Shown here: positions 21,402-35,353 of the stretch, piece after piece
Layout of the letters: each line of letters starts with the position of its first letter
Position numbering within the stretch: the first letter of the stretch is position 1
Source of the DNA: Lucifuga dentata
Taxonomy: Eukaryota; Chordata; Actinopteri; Ophidiiformes; Bythitidae
Length of the DNA stretch: 64,000 nucleotides
Direction of reading: 5' to 3'
Assembly: GCA_014773175.1 (NCBI GenBank)
Contig: VXCM01000341.1
Coordinates: 1-64,000, forward strand
Notes under the pieces: generated by a model
Told to the model about the DNA's origin: nothing
The model's database searches: none
Seen by the model: only the letters and a program-made list of their open reading frames with translations
Position numbers and translations under genes: made by a program

Positions 21402-24400
21402 ATGGCATCCACCGAGCAACCTGATCCACCAATACAGGTTGACTTTTATACTGCAATGACATTTACCTGCTGATGGCCAGATATGCCAGGAAACTCCTAA
21501 AATATCTTATGAACCTATACTCTTTTGTTGCCAGCAGTTTTGTTTGTATCTTTTTCTAAATTGTGTTCTGTCTTGCTAAGGTTAGCATGCTTGCGAGATA
21601 GCATGCTAGCTAGTTAGCGCTTCCAATGTAACAAAAGTTAACTGTCATGTTGACAAGTGGACACGAAAAGCTCACGTTTCTGAGCTTTACCACATGTCAA
21701 AACTCACGTGTCTTACCTGGGTATTCAGCTGCCTATTTACCACGATCAAATATTGTTGTTGCCACTTGGCTATGTAGCTTTGTATGTATCTTATTATGTG
21801 CAAGTAATGGTATGATATGGAAAAGTCACTATAATTAGACAGCCTCCAAATAAGCTTGTTGTGTACTTTGGTGTGTTGACTCAAACTGCTGACAAACTGC
21901 AATTATAATTCCTTGTAGAACATTATGGCTCATATTGCTTTACACTTAAAAACGTGTTTGATTTCAGAAAGAATTGCGCACCCAGATTAAGAAACTGCAA
22001 TGTTAGCTGTATACTGCAATAAAGAGTGCATGCTGATGTATCGAAACATTCCAAGACAACGATGAAGGGGAAATTAAAAAAAAAAAAAAAAAAAANAAAA
22101 AAAAAAAAAAAAAAGTAAAGAATGTAATTCTTTACCATGCATGCTAATAGGTAGAAAACATCTACTGGCAATCCATCAGTGCATGAGCAACAATTACTGT
22201 TTCGGCCTCAGCCACAGACATGCTGTACAGGCTGTTTTCCTCACAACACAACATTATGAGAAGAAGAAGCAGACTAACAGACTAGGAGCCTGAAACTCAG
22301 ACCTCCTTAGAAAACTTGCAGGACTGGGGCTAGTTGAGGATTGGGTTAGAGGCCTTATGGTTAAACAAATTGAATGCAAATGTATGGTTTTGCTGTGTTC
22401 TTCCCTTTGTCTAAATTTGACATTCATTAAAGCAGATTGTAGGAGAACCTGGTTAGCTTTTACTCAGAAAAAATGTCAGTGATGTTACTGTGGACTGATA
22501 TTCTCCACAGTGGGCCTGATGGGTAGGCATATATATACAGTATGTGTGTATATATATGCACACACATAAAACCTAATTATGTGGGATAGATAAAGATATG
22601 AGGATTGGTTGATAAGTTCTGAGCCTGATGCATAATGAGGTGAGCAAGGTCTCTGCAATTTCTGTGGAGGTGATATAATTCCTTAGGTGCTTTGCATTAT
22701 CTAACCTAAGCAATTACACAGTAACTTGTAAAGTTCCACAGGTACCCAAGGGTTAGAGGGCTGTACAAGATGGACAAACAGCATGCCTGCAGACTGCAGT
22801 TTTCGCCTTGGCTGCTATGCGTGATTGCGACTTTGAACTTGTTCAGCATCCAACCGCATATCTTATTGACCCCCTCAGATGTTTATCTCTTCCCAAACGT
22901 GAAAAAGGCTTCCTAGGAAACCCACCATGCCTCAGTTGATGATGACATAGCTGTGGAGGATTTGTTTTGAAAGGTGAAAAAGGGGCCTCTGTGAAATGGG
23001 GGTAAAATCCCTCCATCTTTGTCAGCAGAAGTGTGTCAAGTTGAAAGGAGATCAGTTTGAAAAATAAATAAATATAACATCTCTGAGTTCGAGCTTCCCT
23101 TGCCAGGCTCAAAACTTATCAATCGAGAGGGACAAACCTCTGTCGTCCAGTAGATGGCACTCTTATACAAATATTTCTTTGCTTCTCAGACTGGCCTTCC
23201 ACCTGGAGATGATGCAGCTGCTCCCCCTAGAGAAGCACTGGTGAGACTTCAGCATTTACCAGATGATTTTACTGAATACCAGATGAAGTATGAGTATTTT
23301 ATTAAGTTTATATCAAATACTGACTGAGTTTTGATCAAATGATAATCACCCTTTATCTCATGTAAACAAGAGAGAAAAGTTGAGATGAACGCACATGCAC
23401 AATTGAGAAACAGTGGACTAGTTGTACAGGTAGTATATGTGATTTGGTGACTTATAAGACATTGGTTTTCATCTTTTCCATCAAGAAAACAGTTTTCCTC
23501 GGCTAATAAGAGGAGATCACATATTCGCCAGTAAAATCAAGTGTTAAAGGCTTCCAATTAGACAGCTCGTCACTTTTAACACCATGCTAGTGCACCACAA
23601 GCCCTTAATGAGGGACTCCTTCATATGTCTTGTATTTGGAGAGTGTAAAAGCACAACTGGCCTGTTTGAGTAATCTTTGAGAAGTGTGTGATGACCCAGT
23701 TACTACGGCTTCTCTGTCAGAAAAGTTTCCACAAACCTTCCTTGTGCAAAAAAAAAAAAAAAAAANAAAAAAAAAAAAAAAAAGTTCACAAAAAGTTCTT
23801 TATTCATTTACAAGCTCGACGTCACAATTTTACTGTTGGTGCGTGTGCAGGTTTTGTAGGTTTATATGCATTTGACAAAACTGACTAATGGTAGCATTCT
23901 CCTTTATGTTCAATTTTTAGTCACCCGAGTTTGGCAAGAAATTTACAAGAAAAGCCTGAAGAAAGTTTAAACACCAATGAATCAACCCTTTTTTTTCATG
24001 TAGCCTGCATTGCAGTCACAGTCTTCATAAATAGTGAATACAAGCCAAAACAGTAAAAAGTTTGATGAAAAAAAAAGTACCAGTTATTCTTCTCTAATCT
24101 GTGAAGCAAAAAAATTTCATATGACACCTTTAGCTCAAGTGATGACAATGACTATAACCAGAATATCTTGTTGCTTAGTGGGATGGAAATACACCACAGG
24201 TACATTCACTGTCGTTGTATGGACACAACATCCAGGTTATAGCGGCGCTGTATTGTTCAGCCTACATGTCTCAATGTCATTCATCGCCATTCACTCTTCA
24301 TCCTCCCCCCATCATCCCTTCATCCCTTCATGCCAAGGCTAATTTAATCCTGGGGTTATTGATTGTGGGAGCATTCTCCCAGGCTTTCTTTCAATTTACT

Positions 24401-24982
24401 TCAATTTCATCATCCCAGTGTGCTTCAAGACTGCTTCCTCAAAAAAGGGGAAGAAATTCTTGGTATGATGATCCTGATTCGAGTCTGGTTGACAAGTACA
24501 CCCCCCCCCCCCCNCCCAGCCCCACACCTTCACTTGCAACTCCTTTCCTTCTTTCTCTTTTTGATGAGCTGCTCTTTCCCACTTAAGTGGATTATTACAG
24601 TAGGGATAATTCTTGTCACATGGCATTATTTGGATGAGGTGAATAATTGAAATTTGTGTCTGAAAGGATTTTATCTGGATGAGAAGAAAGGGAGTGCTGG
24701 CAGGGATGGGGGGNGGGGGGGGGGGGAGAGAGAGAGAGAGAGAGAAAACACGTTTGTATAACGTTTATCTGCACATGTGCATGTCAGACAAGTCAGCGCT
24801 GTGTCAGGCCGGGGAGACGAGTCATGCTAACAGGTTCTGACTCACCTCAGCCAGATCAGCGGGCCGGGCTGCCTGCTGCGGTAAGAGGGTCCAGCTCAGG
24901 GGCCAGTGCCATGACCTCTGCCCCCATCCAGGCCAGAGGGACAGGTTTCACTTACAGACTTTGCACTTACAGAGAAAGCTAG

Positions 24983-25033
<51 letters not shown>

Positions 25034-28000
25034 CGCGTGTGTGTTGCACGGTTCACTGGTATGCCAGTCGCTGTTTCCTCTGGCACTGCCCTTTGCTCGC
25101 TCTTGCCCCTCTAGCTAAGCCTCCGTCCATATCCCCCACCCACATTCCTNCCCCCCCCCCCCATCTTCTTCAGTTACTTTGTCTTCATCCTCGTCAGATC
25201 ACCTGTAAACCACATAAGATCAACAAAACTGACAACTAAGAAATAGCTGCAGTCCTAGCTATTTCTTAGTTTTCAGTTTTGTTGATCTTTTTAATTTGTT
25301 TTACGAATCATTTATTCTATATATTGTCAAAAGTAGTGACAAATGTCCATCACATGTTCCCAGAGTCTATAATGCATGTTCAGATGACTTGTTTTGTCTA
25401 AATACTTGTTTCAAAAACTATTTAATTTACAATGATGTGAAGCACAGAAAAGGAGCAAATTGTCACTTTTTTGAAGCTGGGACCAGTGACAAACAATTAA
25501 TAGATTATTAAAATAGTTGTTTATGTTAAGACATATTTGTAAACTGTAATTATTTAATTAATATTATATCATTAATTTATATTATATATCATAATTGTTT
25601 TTATTTAATATTTAATTATATTTACAATTACATGTAGTTAATTAAATATATTTGTGGTCTCAAAAGCTGCATGAAAGTGCACTGATACAGTTTTCTGGAC
25701 TTTAGACTTCTGGACTATATACTTGATTGTTGTCTCTGAGTGAAATGAAAAATGAATGTTTCTGTCTTCTTGGCTAAAATATCATTACTAGCGTTTTTTC
25801 TCAGCTCAATTTTAGATAAAATATTATACAAAAGCACCAATATTCGTACCCAAAATATCTTCTTATTGTCGATTTTGAGGTACTGACTGAAATATGTTGT
25901 GATATAAAATTTTACAAGCTCTTAAAGACCAAATTACATGTGTGGTGAATTTGGACATTGGCAAAACTTATTTTGAACAAGTCTCTGGATCCACCACACA
26001 AAAAAAAGAAGAAAAAAAATGCCACAATAGTGATACACTCTGTCACTCAATGAGAAACTTTTTAGTGTGGATTGATTGAAAGAAAGAGAACAGAACCTCA
26101 TCTAATAGATTCTAATTCTGTTGGATATCCCTGGTAGAATGAGCTCTTCCCCTGGTAGAATGAGCTCTTCCTCTTTATTATTGATACCCTAAAAAGTCAT
26201 TCCCAAATGCAAAAATCTGTGTTTGTATGTAGGAAAAAAAGGTGAGAGTTGGCAGGGGTGCATCTGTAATTTACAATATGCATGTGCATGTGTTTAGACT
26301 TGGGGTTTTAGTACGGCATAGGTAGGTTGGTAATGGGAGGGGGGAAAAAAGAATCATAAGAAGAACATCCCCGGTCTCAAAGCAACTTCAAAAGCTCCCC
26401 TTCCCCAGGATATTAAGCGACTGTGATGAAAAATTTAGCAAGCGTTAAATAAGGCGCTTTGAAGTGATCTGTTTTGGCTCAGCAGTCTCCGAATTTCCGT
26501 AGCCTTTCCGCAGTAGCCATCACGCTACTGCAGAGGGAGGTTGGAAAACCGTAAAAAAGCAGGTGTCGTGGAGGAGCTTGGCAGAGGCCATGAACATGTC
26601 ATTATACAGCACTGCAACTATCACCCCTTTTGTCTCTCTTTGTCTCATATTCTCCTTGTTTTACCTCCTGCTCTGCTGAGCCCTGCGAGGCTCATACAAA
26701 CAGATGTTGCTCATGTGTTTGTCTTGAAAACAGGCTTTTTTTTTTCTCTCCCTTCTCTTACATGTGGGTGAAACACAAATGTGTCACAAAGGTACTCCCA
26801 TGATCTTGACTCAAGTTATTTTGATGCGCACAATCTTTTCCTTTAAGGACCATACCAGTGGTTTTGTATGTTTGAGCCCAGTGTATACAACCCACATACC
26901 ATTTTTTTTTTCAAAACATAAAACAGTATTTTAGTTTTCGTGTTGTTTTGCTAAAGCCCCTGAACTTTCAATAGCAAATGTTCAGATGATACACCCACCT
27001 TAAAATTCAATGTTTCATCTGCTGACACCTACACTCAATTGTAGAAAGCATGGTTGTTTTAAAGGACCATACCATTCATTTTGCATGCTTGAGCCTAATA
27101 TATTCAATTGTCATACACGTAACGTTACTGACAACCATTTCCCAAAGCTTACTGCTGGAACGGTGAGTTAAAATTTTTCTTCCTACCTTCCAGACCGCCA
27201 TTGGTTTCAGTCCATTCTGGTACGCTGTTAAAGTCACTTGTTGATACTCGAAACATTCTTGGGATAGGTAATCCATCATCATGAACAACACGTGTATTGA
27301 GGTTTTTGGGAGTTTTGTAATTTTAACGTTTAAGTGCAATAAAAAGCGTGGAGTGAATGTATGTCTCCACCGGGGAATATAGTCCCAAAAGAAGACCTGC
27401 GTTTTATTAAAAAATTTTAATGACTGTGACTTCATAATTTTGCGTAACTATTAGCAGGCAAAACATAAATTTTTAAGGTGGGTGTATTGCTTGAATATTT
27501 GATTTTGAAAGATTAAGAGATTTTGCAAAATAGCAGGAAAGCTGAAATACAGTTTTATCCTTTGGAAAATGATTGTCAGTAATGTAACGTATAAAAATTT
27601 AACATATTAGGCTCAAACATGCAAAATGGTTGGTATAGTCCTTTAATTTCTCAGTAAAAGCCGTCTTTCTCCTGGGATTATATTCTCTGGCGGAGACATA
27701 CATTTTCTTCCATGTAGTCCTGTGTTGGGTGGGTCAGTTAAATTAAGTTACTTCGACAAAATAAATAAATAGATGTTGTGTTTGCTGTGATAGATCATTT
27801 ATCTCAAGCACGTTTCAAGTCGCTGCAAGTTGATTTTTATAGCCTACTGGAATGAACTAAAACCAATGGCAGTATGGAAGGGAGAAAAAACAATTCTAAA
27901 ATGTAGCGCTCCAGTTGTATGATTTGGAAAATATTTGGCAGTAATGTAATGTGTACGCAGGTTGTACATGCAAAATCACCAGTATGCTCCTTTAAGTATT

Positions 28001-31000
28001 TTCCCTATGGAATATGTTTGTAGGAAGATATGACTTTTCACATTCATCTGTCCTGGTGCATTTCACTGTTAAGAGAATGCAATACATTTTCACTAATCTG
28101 AATCTCTTGCATATTTTTAAACCCACGAAGGAAAAATAACAGGACATGAAGGTCTTATATTTCCGTGCATTTCACGTTCGCCCACTTTAAAACCATTATT
28201 TTAATTTTTGAGGACTCAAGGTTTCAACATGCTCCAAATTAATTATTGGGGCAGAATTAGAAATGGTAGCCAGTAATGAGGCTGGTATGGTAACTCCATT
28301 CTGTCAAGAAACTGGGCTACCATTTAGTTAGTCAGGGGAACCTTCTCTGAGATTTTCCTTTTTTCCTCTTTGCTCATTACTTTAATTGTAATTGTAATCC
28401 TTTATTGGAGCTGTCTGCAGTAAAGGAGAGTTATGATCCAAGTGGGGGCACGAGCCATAGAGATATTTCATGATTATTGGAGAAGACGGTCACTAGGTGG
28501 CAGCCACTAGTTCGGCCTCGCTGTAATTACTGGGTGGGGAGTGATGGCATGAGTGTGTGTGTGTGTGTGCGCTAGGGTGGGTGTGTGAAAAGCAGGAGAG
28601 ATTTCTCTGATTCGTACACACTCCTTGAAAGAGAAAAGTCGAATAAATCTGATCACCTGCCATCTGGCGGTCGATAGATTCTGCATCCTGTCGCATTGAC
28701 TGTAAACATGCTGCATTCTCTGCAGACACACGGAACAAAGAGCACGAGTCCACGCTCCATTTGATCATAGTTCATTTTCGATAAGTAAATGAATGAATGA
28801 ATGAAGCGAATGGTATCTGGAAGTCGCCATAGAGTGTTAGCAACGAGATCACACAGCATTGTTAGTCTTTTTTCTTGTTATTCTCCATATACCAATAGGT
28901 TAACATGTCAGACTTGTAGTGACCACAGTTTGTTTCTGTGGTCAGGGTGAAATTTTCTGTGAAAAGCAGAAAGGCTCAGTTCTCTGACTCTCAGAATGCA
29001 ACACTCGCTGTGCATCATATGCTGTTTGTTTCAGTGGTTAATGATACAGGAAGGACCCTCCATTTTATTGTTGCTGTGTTGCACTTTTTTCCCCTCCTCG
29101 CTCAATCGGCAGCCTGCCTCCTTAGAGGACTCTGTATGAATTCTCACTGTCATGTCCAAGGACGAGCGGCGCAGGGTCAGCTAATTGCTTTTATGATTAT
29201 GATTTCACGTCAGATTTATCGTGCATGCTCAGAGCACATCTTCCAGGTCCTGCCGACGTTGCTGGCTCGGATGGGGAAAATGAGTTTACAGCTTCTGGCT
29301 TTGACTTCTTGTTTAAGTGCAGGTCACACTTTTTGACTCATTAGAGTTGAACGCAGGGGGTGAATCATGCAGGCTTTTCCTGTAAAAGCCTCTTGTTTTC
29401 TCTGTCAGGAAGCGTGCTTGTTTTCTCTCACATTTGGCCACAAAAGAGCATTTTTTTTCTTTTTTCAACTTTGCCTTCACATGTGCAAAACTTGGAGGTC
29501 ACAACTGAGGAATGACACAGATGAGGATTTTGGTTTTTCTGTCTTTTGAACTTTATACGAGCCATAAATCTCTCATCTTCATTTCTGTTTGTGGATGAAA
29601 ACATAACGCTTTCTCCCTCGTGCTTTGCCAGAATTATCAGGCGGCTTCTTTTTGATGTCGGTGACTTTTTTTTTTTTTCCTGGCGGTTCCACCCACCTCT
29701 TTGAAAAAATGATGAGCAGAGATGAGTCATTTTTTATTTTGATTTATTTTATTTTGAGGTTTCTGCCTCGTGTGCTGGACTGCATCTGCTCTGCCAACCC
29801 CATTTTCACAAAAGTGCCTTTATTTTGATCAACATTGTAAAACTTTTAATTAAATATATGAAGAAGTAGCTGCTGCCTCTGCATGTCAATAGTACACATA
29901 TTAATGTGGATACAGTTTCCTGTTGTGACCCGAGGCTCTTGATTTGTGGTAGCAGTTTGACCTCAGTCTGACCTTCCTGGCAGGGCCACAGTGTGACTCG
30001 TGACAGATGCAGCCTGGGAACATGGTTTGGATAATTTTCCAATGCGCAGAAGAATGTTTAATCTAGTACATTTTGGAGCCATTTGCAAAGTCTGTGATTA
30101 AGCAGAATTCAATAAACTTTAATGACTACTCATGACTTTATTTGTAGGGATTTTCATCTCGGCGAGTGCGTTAATGTAAACAGCATGGTAACAGAGCTGT
30201 AATTTCCTATTCTCCCACAATTTAGTGAACTGTCATAATACTGTATGTTTACTTAAGAAATGACAGAAATACGACATCAGTTTAATTACAGCGCAGTCAT
30301 TTTGCCTCAGTATACTTGGGAAAGTGGCCTTATTGAGACGAGCTTCCTTTACACTCGCTGCTCTGCTTTGTAATTACTCCAGCTTGATTTATCGCCATTT
30401 CTTTGTGTTTATGGACGTAAACTGCAGGAGTGAGTAACTTGGTCTGAGAGCAGCTCGTCTTCTTGCAGCGAGAATGGAAATCTCCCGATGAATCTGAGAT
30501 GTCTCCGCTGTCAAGACCGCTCACATCGCTCTCAGCCTCCAATGTCACTTTCAAGGCATAATTACACAAGTTGTGTTGATTAGTATGAGAAGCAATTACG
30601 CTGGCTTTCCGCCGCAAATGGGGAATGTGATGGCTCTTGATTGACAGGAAGCATCCTGGCTTTAATAAGTAAATGACTATGGTAATTCAGGTACTGAGAC
30701 CCTTTGATTTGTCAGCATCTTTCTCATTTTTGCGATGTCCTCTAATTTTAATGAACACGGATTTGATGGTTCCCTCCGTCCCTGCGCTCATCAGTCTGTC
30801 TCAGAAATGGAGCCGTATGCTGATGTGTAAATACAATACCATTCTAAAAAAAAAAAAATGTAATTCTGAATTAACTTCTTCCCTGACTGAATAAAGTGTG
30901 TGCAATTTAAATAAATAAATGAATAACACACATTTTTGGCTCACTGTTCAAAATGCTTTTTTTTTTAGCTCATCATGTTTTTACAAGTGTGGAAATTAGA

Positions 31001-34000
31001 GAAAAAATTATTGTAATTGACACTTTGGGGGAACATATTTTTTTTTCTTTTATCTGGCTTCCCAGTAAGTTATTAGCTGTTAATTTGTCTGCCAGCTCCC
31101 CTACAGCGCCAGATATTTGTTCAAATGCTGGGATCCCCTCAGTGCATTTGTAACTACACTTCTGAAAGTGCTGCCCTGCCTAATTATGTAATATAATACA
31201 GCCTTTTAGGCAAGTTTCTTTTAATTGAATAATATTAGCTCTACCTAAGGGTAAGGTGCAGAAACAGTAAGAGCTGTGAATACTGTATGGAATACATTGT
31301 TATACTGTACAACATAGCTAAAACAGCATGTGCAGTTTATGTACTCACCCTACAAGCCAGTACTTCATTTTATAAATATCCCATTCAAAAACATTTATAG
31401 GTTTTACACTAACATTTGTGTATTTAAGATGTTTCTATTAGCTCCAAACATTAAAAACAATGCTGGAATTTTGAAGTGGTCCAACTCTTAATCTCATATT
31501 TCTTTCTTTGTTAACCACACTTGGCCTAATCAAGTAATTCCCTGTTTGTCTTAGTAACCCCCTATAGAGTCATACATGCATAAATATAATAAAATAATTT
31601 GCAGTTGCACTCTGTAGCCCAGCTGTAATTTATATGGATTGAATGAGTGCTGCATTGTGGAAAAGCACGAGAGGACCAAACGCTCGTTTGTCACCTCTAA
31701 TAAATGTAGGAATGTAAATTATGAAGTTATGCTTCAGATGTAAATGCACTTTATTTCAGTCCTTTAATGCAAACAGCCCACTCCAATACATTAAGGGGGT
31801 TGGGGGCAGTGGGGGGTTAACTTGGAATTTTGACTGTTTTCATAATCAATAATAAACACAAAAGAGCCTAGATGAGAAACATTATAACATATCTGAAGTC
31901 AGGTTCATAAATTATTGCATGAAAGCAGGCTTGTACACCAAAAATGTAAATACATTAATGTTATTAATAATGTAGTGACTAATAGTTCTATCAAGACTGT
32001 AATAGCAGTTTAATGGAAAATGACAGCGAGAATGTATTACACTTCTTACATTTAGACGGCACCTCACATGACATTTATCAGGGATTTCTGAAACAATTTT
32101 TTGATTATTTTGTTAAGTTAATTGCTTCTTTTCCCCCCAACGTCTTCTCTAGGAGAGGGGCAAAAAAAACTGGTAATGGATATTAATTAATATGTGTCAG
32201 TTTTCTGGGTTTGATTAAAAATAATGAAAGCGAAACGCTAATGGGAGTTTGGAGTTTCTCTGTGTGTGGCGCCCTGAGATTGTGGCTTTATCTGGGGAAT
32301 CTGAAAAAAAGAGATAGTGGGCTCCTCTCTCGGCCTAAATGAAAATGACAAGGAACACAGAAAGTGAGATAATTCATCTTAAAACCTGCTAAATAGAGCA
32401 CTTAAGCTTGAATACGGTGCCTTAATTAGCTTTGCTGTGAAAAGTTTGACATAGTATGAGTACTGACAAGCCGTGAAGTATGCACAGTCTAATGAAAACT
32501 AGATCCTTATTATTTTGCTTCCTCCTGCTAGAATGACATCACCCTCACCTGTACCTGAAGGAATTTGTTCTGAATGACACCTGAAGCGATGCTGTTGCTG
32601 TCCTGGCAAGTTGTTTTCCTAACTACTGTAATCTATTTCTGATATTGTTTGCCAGAAAGACAATGCATGTGCTTGCCTGGACTTGCTCAAAATGTTTCAC
32701 ACCTCAGATGTATTTTTTTGGCCTGTCATTTAAAGTNCTTTAAAAAAAAAAAAAAAAATGAGCTACAGATGACATGGCACAGATTATTTTGGGACATTTA
32801 TACCCTCACCCTAATAATGCAACAGTCAGCAAGGAGAAACCCTCGCCGAGACTTCTTTGTGTCCACTTGCACTCTTCAGCAGAAAGGAGATTTAAAAACT
32901 ATCATTAAGGTGGGGCACAAGTGTAGATCAGCAGTGAAACAGAAGCTGGCACAGTAAAAAAAAAAAAAAAAAAAAAAAAAANAAGCTACCGTAGCCACTG
33001 GCACAACTGACAATTATCCAACACCTGGACTGGCTCCCCTCCATGGCGCGTGCATCAAAACTGTCGTCATCTTGTTAATGCAGTGATTAACAGGAAGATT
33101 GCGTTTGTTTTTCTTTGCAGCACTCCTGGCACCTCTCCTTTGCTTTCTCTTTGATTAAAATAGTAGATGGATGGAGCCATTGTAGCTTTGTCATGAACTT
33201 CAAAGGGAAGGGGTGCAAATGAGAAGATAGAAATGGAATAAATAGAAGAGATACCAAGGCCTTTTTTTTTTTTTTTTTTTTTGTCCCTTCTAGATTTGCT
33301 TCATTGAGGAATCTGTGCGGCCTGTGATTCTGGGAGTGAAAGCATCCAAATTCAACTTGTGTCAGATTTTCTTATTCCTCTTCTCTAATGACCTCTTTTC
33401 TCCCTGTTAATTACTGCTGCTACGTGACTTTCCACTCCCGCTACGTCATGGTTTTCTTCCTTGGAAAGTGGTTTTAGGTATCATGGGGATGAGAAAAGGG
33501 AAGGGGGGGGNGCTCTGGCAAATGCCCTGTACTTTTGAAACGCAGAGAGTGGCATTGTCATGTGTTTTCTGTGTCAAGGTCGACAGAAAATGTCAGAACA
33601 GCTGCACGTCTGCTGCCGAGCCGATTGCCAACTCAGCCCCTTTGCTGTAACACGCTGCCCCGTGTGACATTATAGTGCTTCACCGTGGGTTGTCTCCTCT
33701 CCTTGCTCTTTTTTCGAGCAGCCTGGTTAAAACGTGTGTTCTCCCATCACTCGTGACTATCTGGAGTTCATGAAGGGGTTGAGGCTAAACTTTGACTGCC
33801 GGCTGTGATTGCCACCCAGACATGACAGATATGGGTGCTGCGTAGCTGTGGCACGCCATGTTTCATTCTGATTACTCATTGTGTGATATTTCATTGTGAT
33901 TAGTCATTGTCATTACTCTTTTTTTTTTTTTCATGTCCACTTGTTTAAGTCTGAATAAGACTGCGTGTTTCATCAGTTGGCTTAGTGTATAATATCACAG

Positions 34001-34836
34001 ATTATATACCCTTCAGTTTAATTTTAAAACATTACTGTGGCATCCAAAGAAAGAAAAGAAACGTATGAATATTATCCTAAATTTAAGACAAACAGAAGCA
34101 GTTGCACAAGTGGGTGTGATGATTTATATTAACTGCCATCAAATAACCGTCACTGTCATTATTTGTATTAGGCAGACAGGTTGCAAAACCTGAAAACTGT
34201 GTCTGAACTTCTTAGAAAAGATGGATCATGCTTATGAACAGGTGTGGCATGAACTCAAATGTCTTACATGTTTTACATCACATTTTATTGCAACAATACC
34301 TCCGGTTTTGTAGTCTCACTGGTTTCAGAATGATTGAAAGGGAAGGATATTACTCAGGACATTTGATTTGATGACGCTCTCCTCTGACTTTGGCGATTAT
34401 TTTGTGACACTGTCATCACAACAAGCTTTTTATCCTCATCCTGCTCCTGAGGTTAGCCTCTCACTGGCAGTTGGAGGCCTCCAGAAAAATAAAGGAAATT
34501 TGCCAACATTTTTCTCTGTCACTTAGTCTGATCAGGAACAGACTGCTCTCTCTCAGAAACCAAAGGGAGGTCAGCTGCCTTAAATTTCCTCCCTCATTTG
34601 GTGCTGATTTCAGACTGAATTATCCACTGTTGTAGATGTGTGGCCCATTGTCTTGGCAAGTGTGTCTAAATGTTTCTGACAGGTTTCAGTGAAAGACAGG
34701 CCACAAGGGTAACTTGCCAGGCTTCTCTCTCTCTCTCTCTCTCTCTNCAAGCATATCACTCCTGACCAGTAGATGGCGATGTTAATCTTCTCTGCTCCAC
34801 TCCTGCCTCAACACGTCTCCCGTAACACCATCCTTT

Positions 34837-34892
<56 letters not shown>

Positions 34893-35308
34893 NTCTGTCT
34901 GTCACTGGATGAGGAAAGAGGGGTCTCACCCCGCATGGAGGGTCATGCCACCAATTCCTAGCCCCCTTTGAAAACCATGAAATTGCTGATCCAAAACGCG
35001 CGATTAGTGCATTCAGCCTGTTGACTGGAGAGGGGTTGACGCACGATTATAATGTCACTGGAATGTCACAATCTGTCCGTGTGTCTTAGTGAGCACACTC
35101 TCATCTGGAGTTGCAGCATATCCCCAGAAAGAATAATTTGATCAATAAAAGGACACCTCTCCCTCTATTGTTGCTGGTCTGTCCATTCCGGCTTTATTAG
35201 TCATTTTGGCAGGCTGGAAGAACTGTACACAAAACTGATGCCAACTCACTGCATCTTCATCCCAGCTTTATTTGCCTATTGCAGTGGTTCACTTCCAAGT
35301 TGCTTTGG

Positions 35309-35353
<45 letters not shown>

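Noticed and set aside
24985..25044. Cys/Val repeat proteins from GT microsatellites
   Set aside because: Frames through (GT)n give artificial VCVCVC peptides; the same applies at 35311, 48565 and 53990.
29000..30620. Cluster of short open frames on both strands in PEX14 intron 2
   Set aside because: There is no domain similarity, no shared phase and no convincing splice sites.
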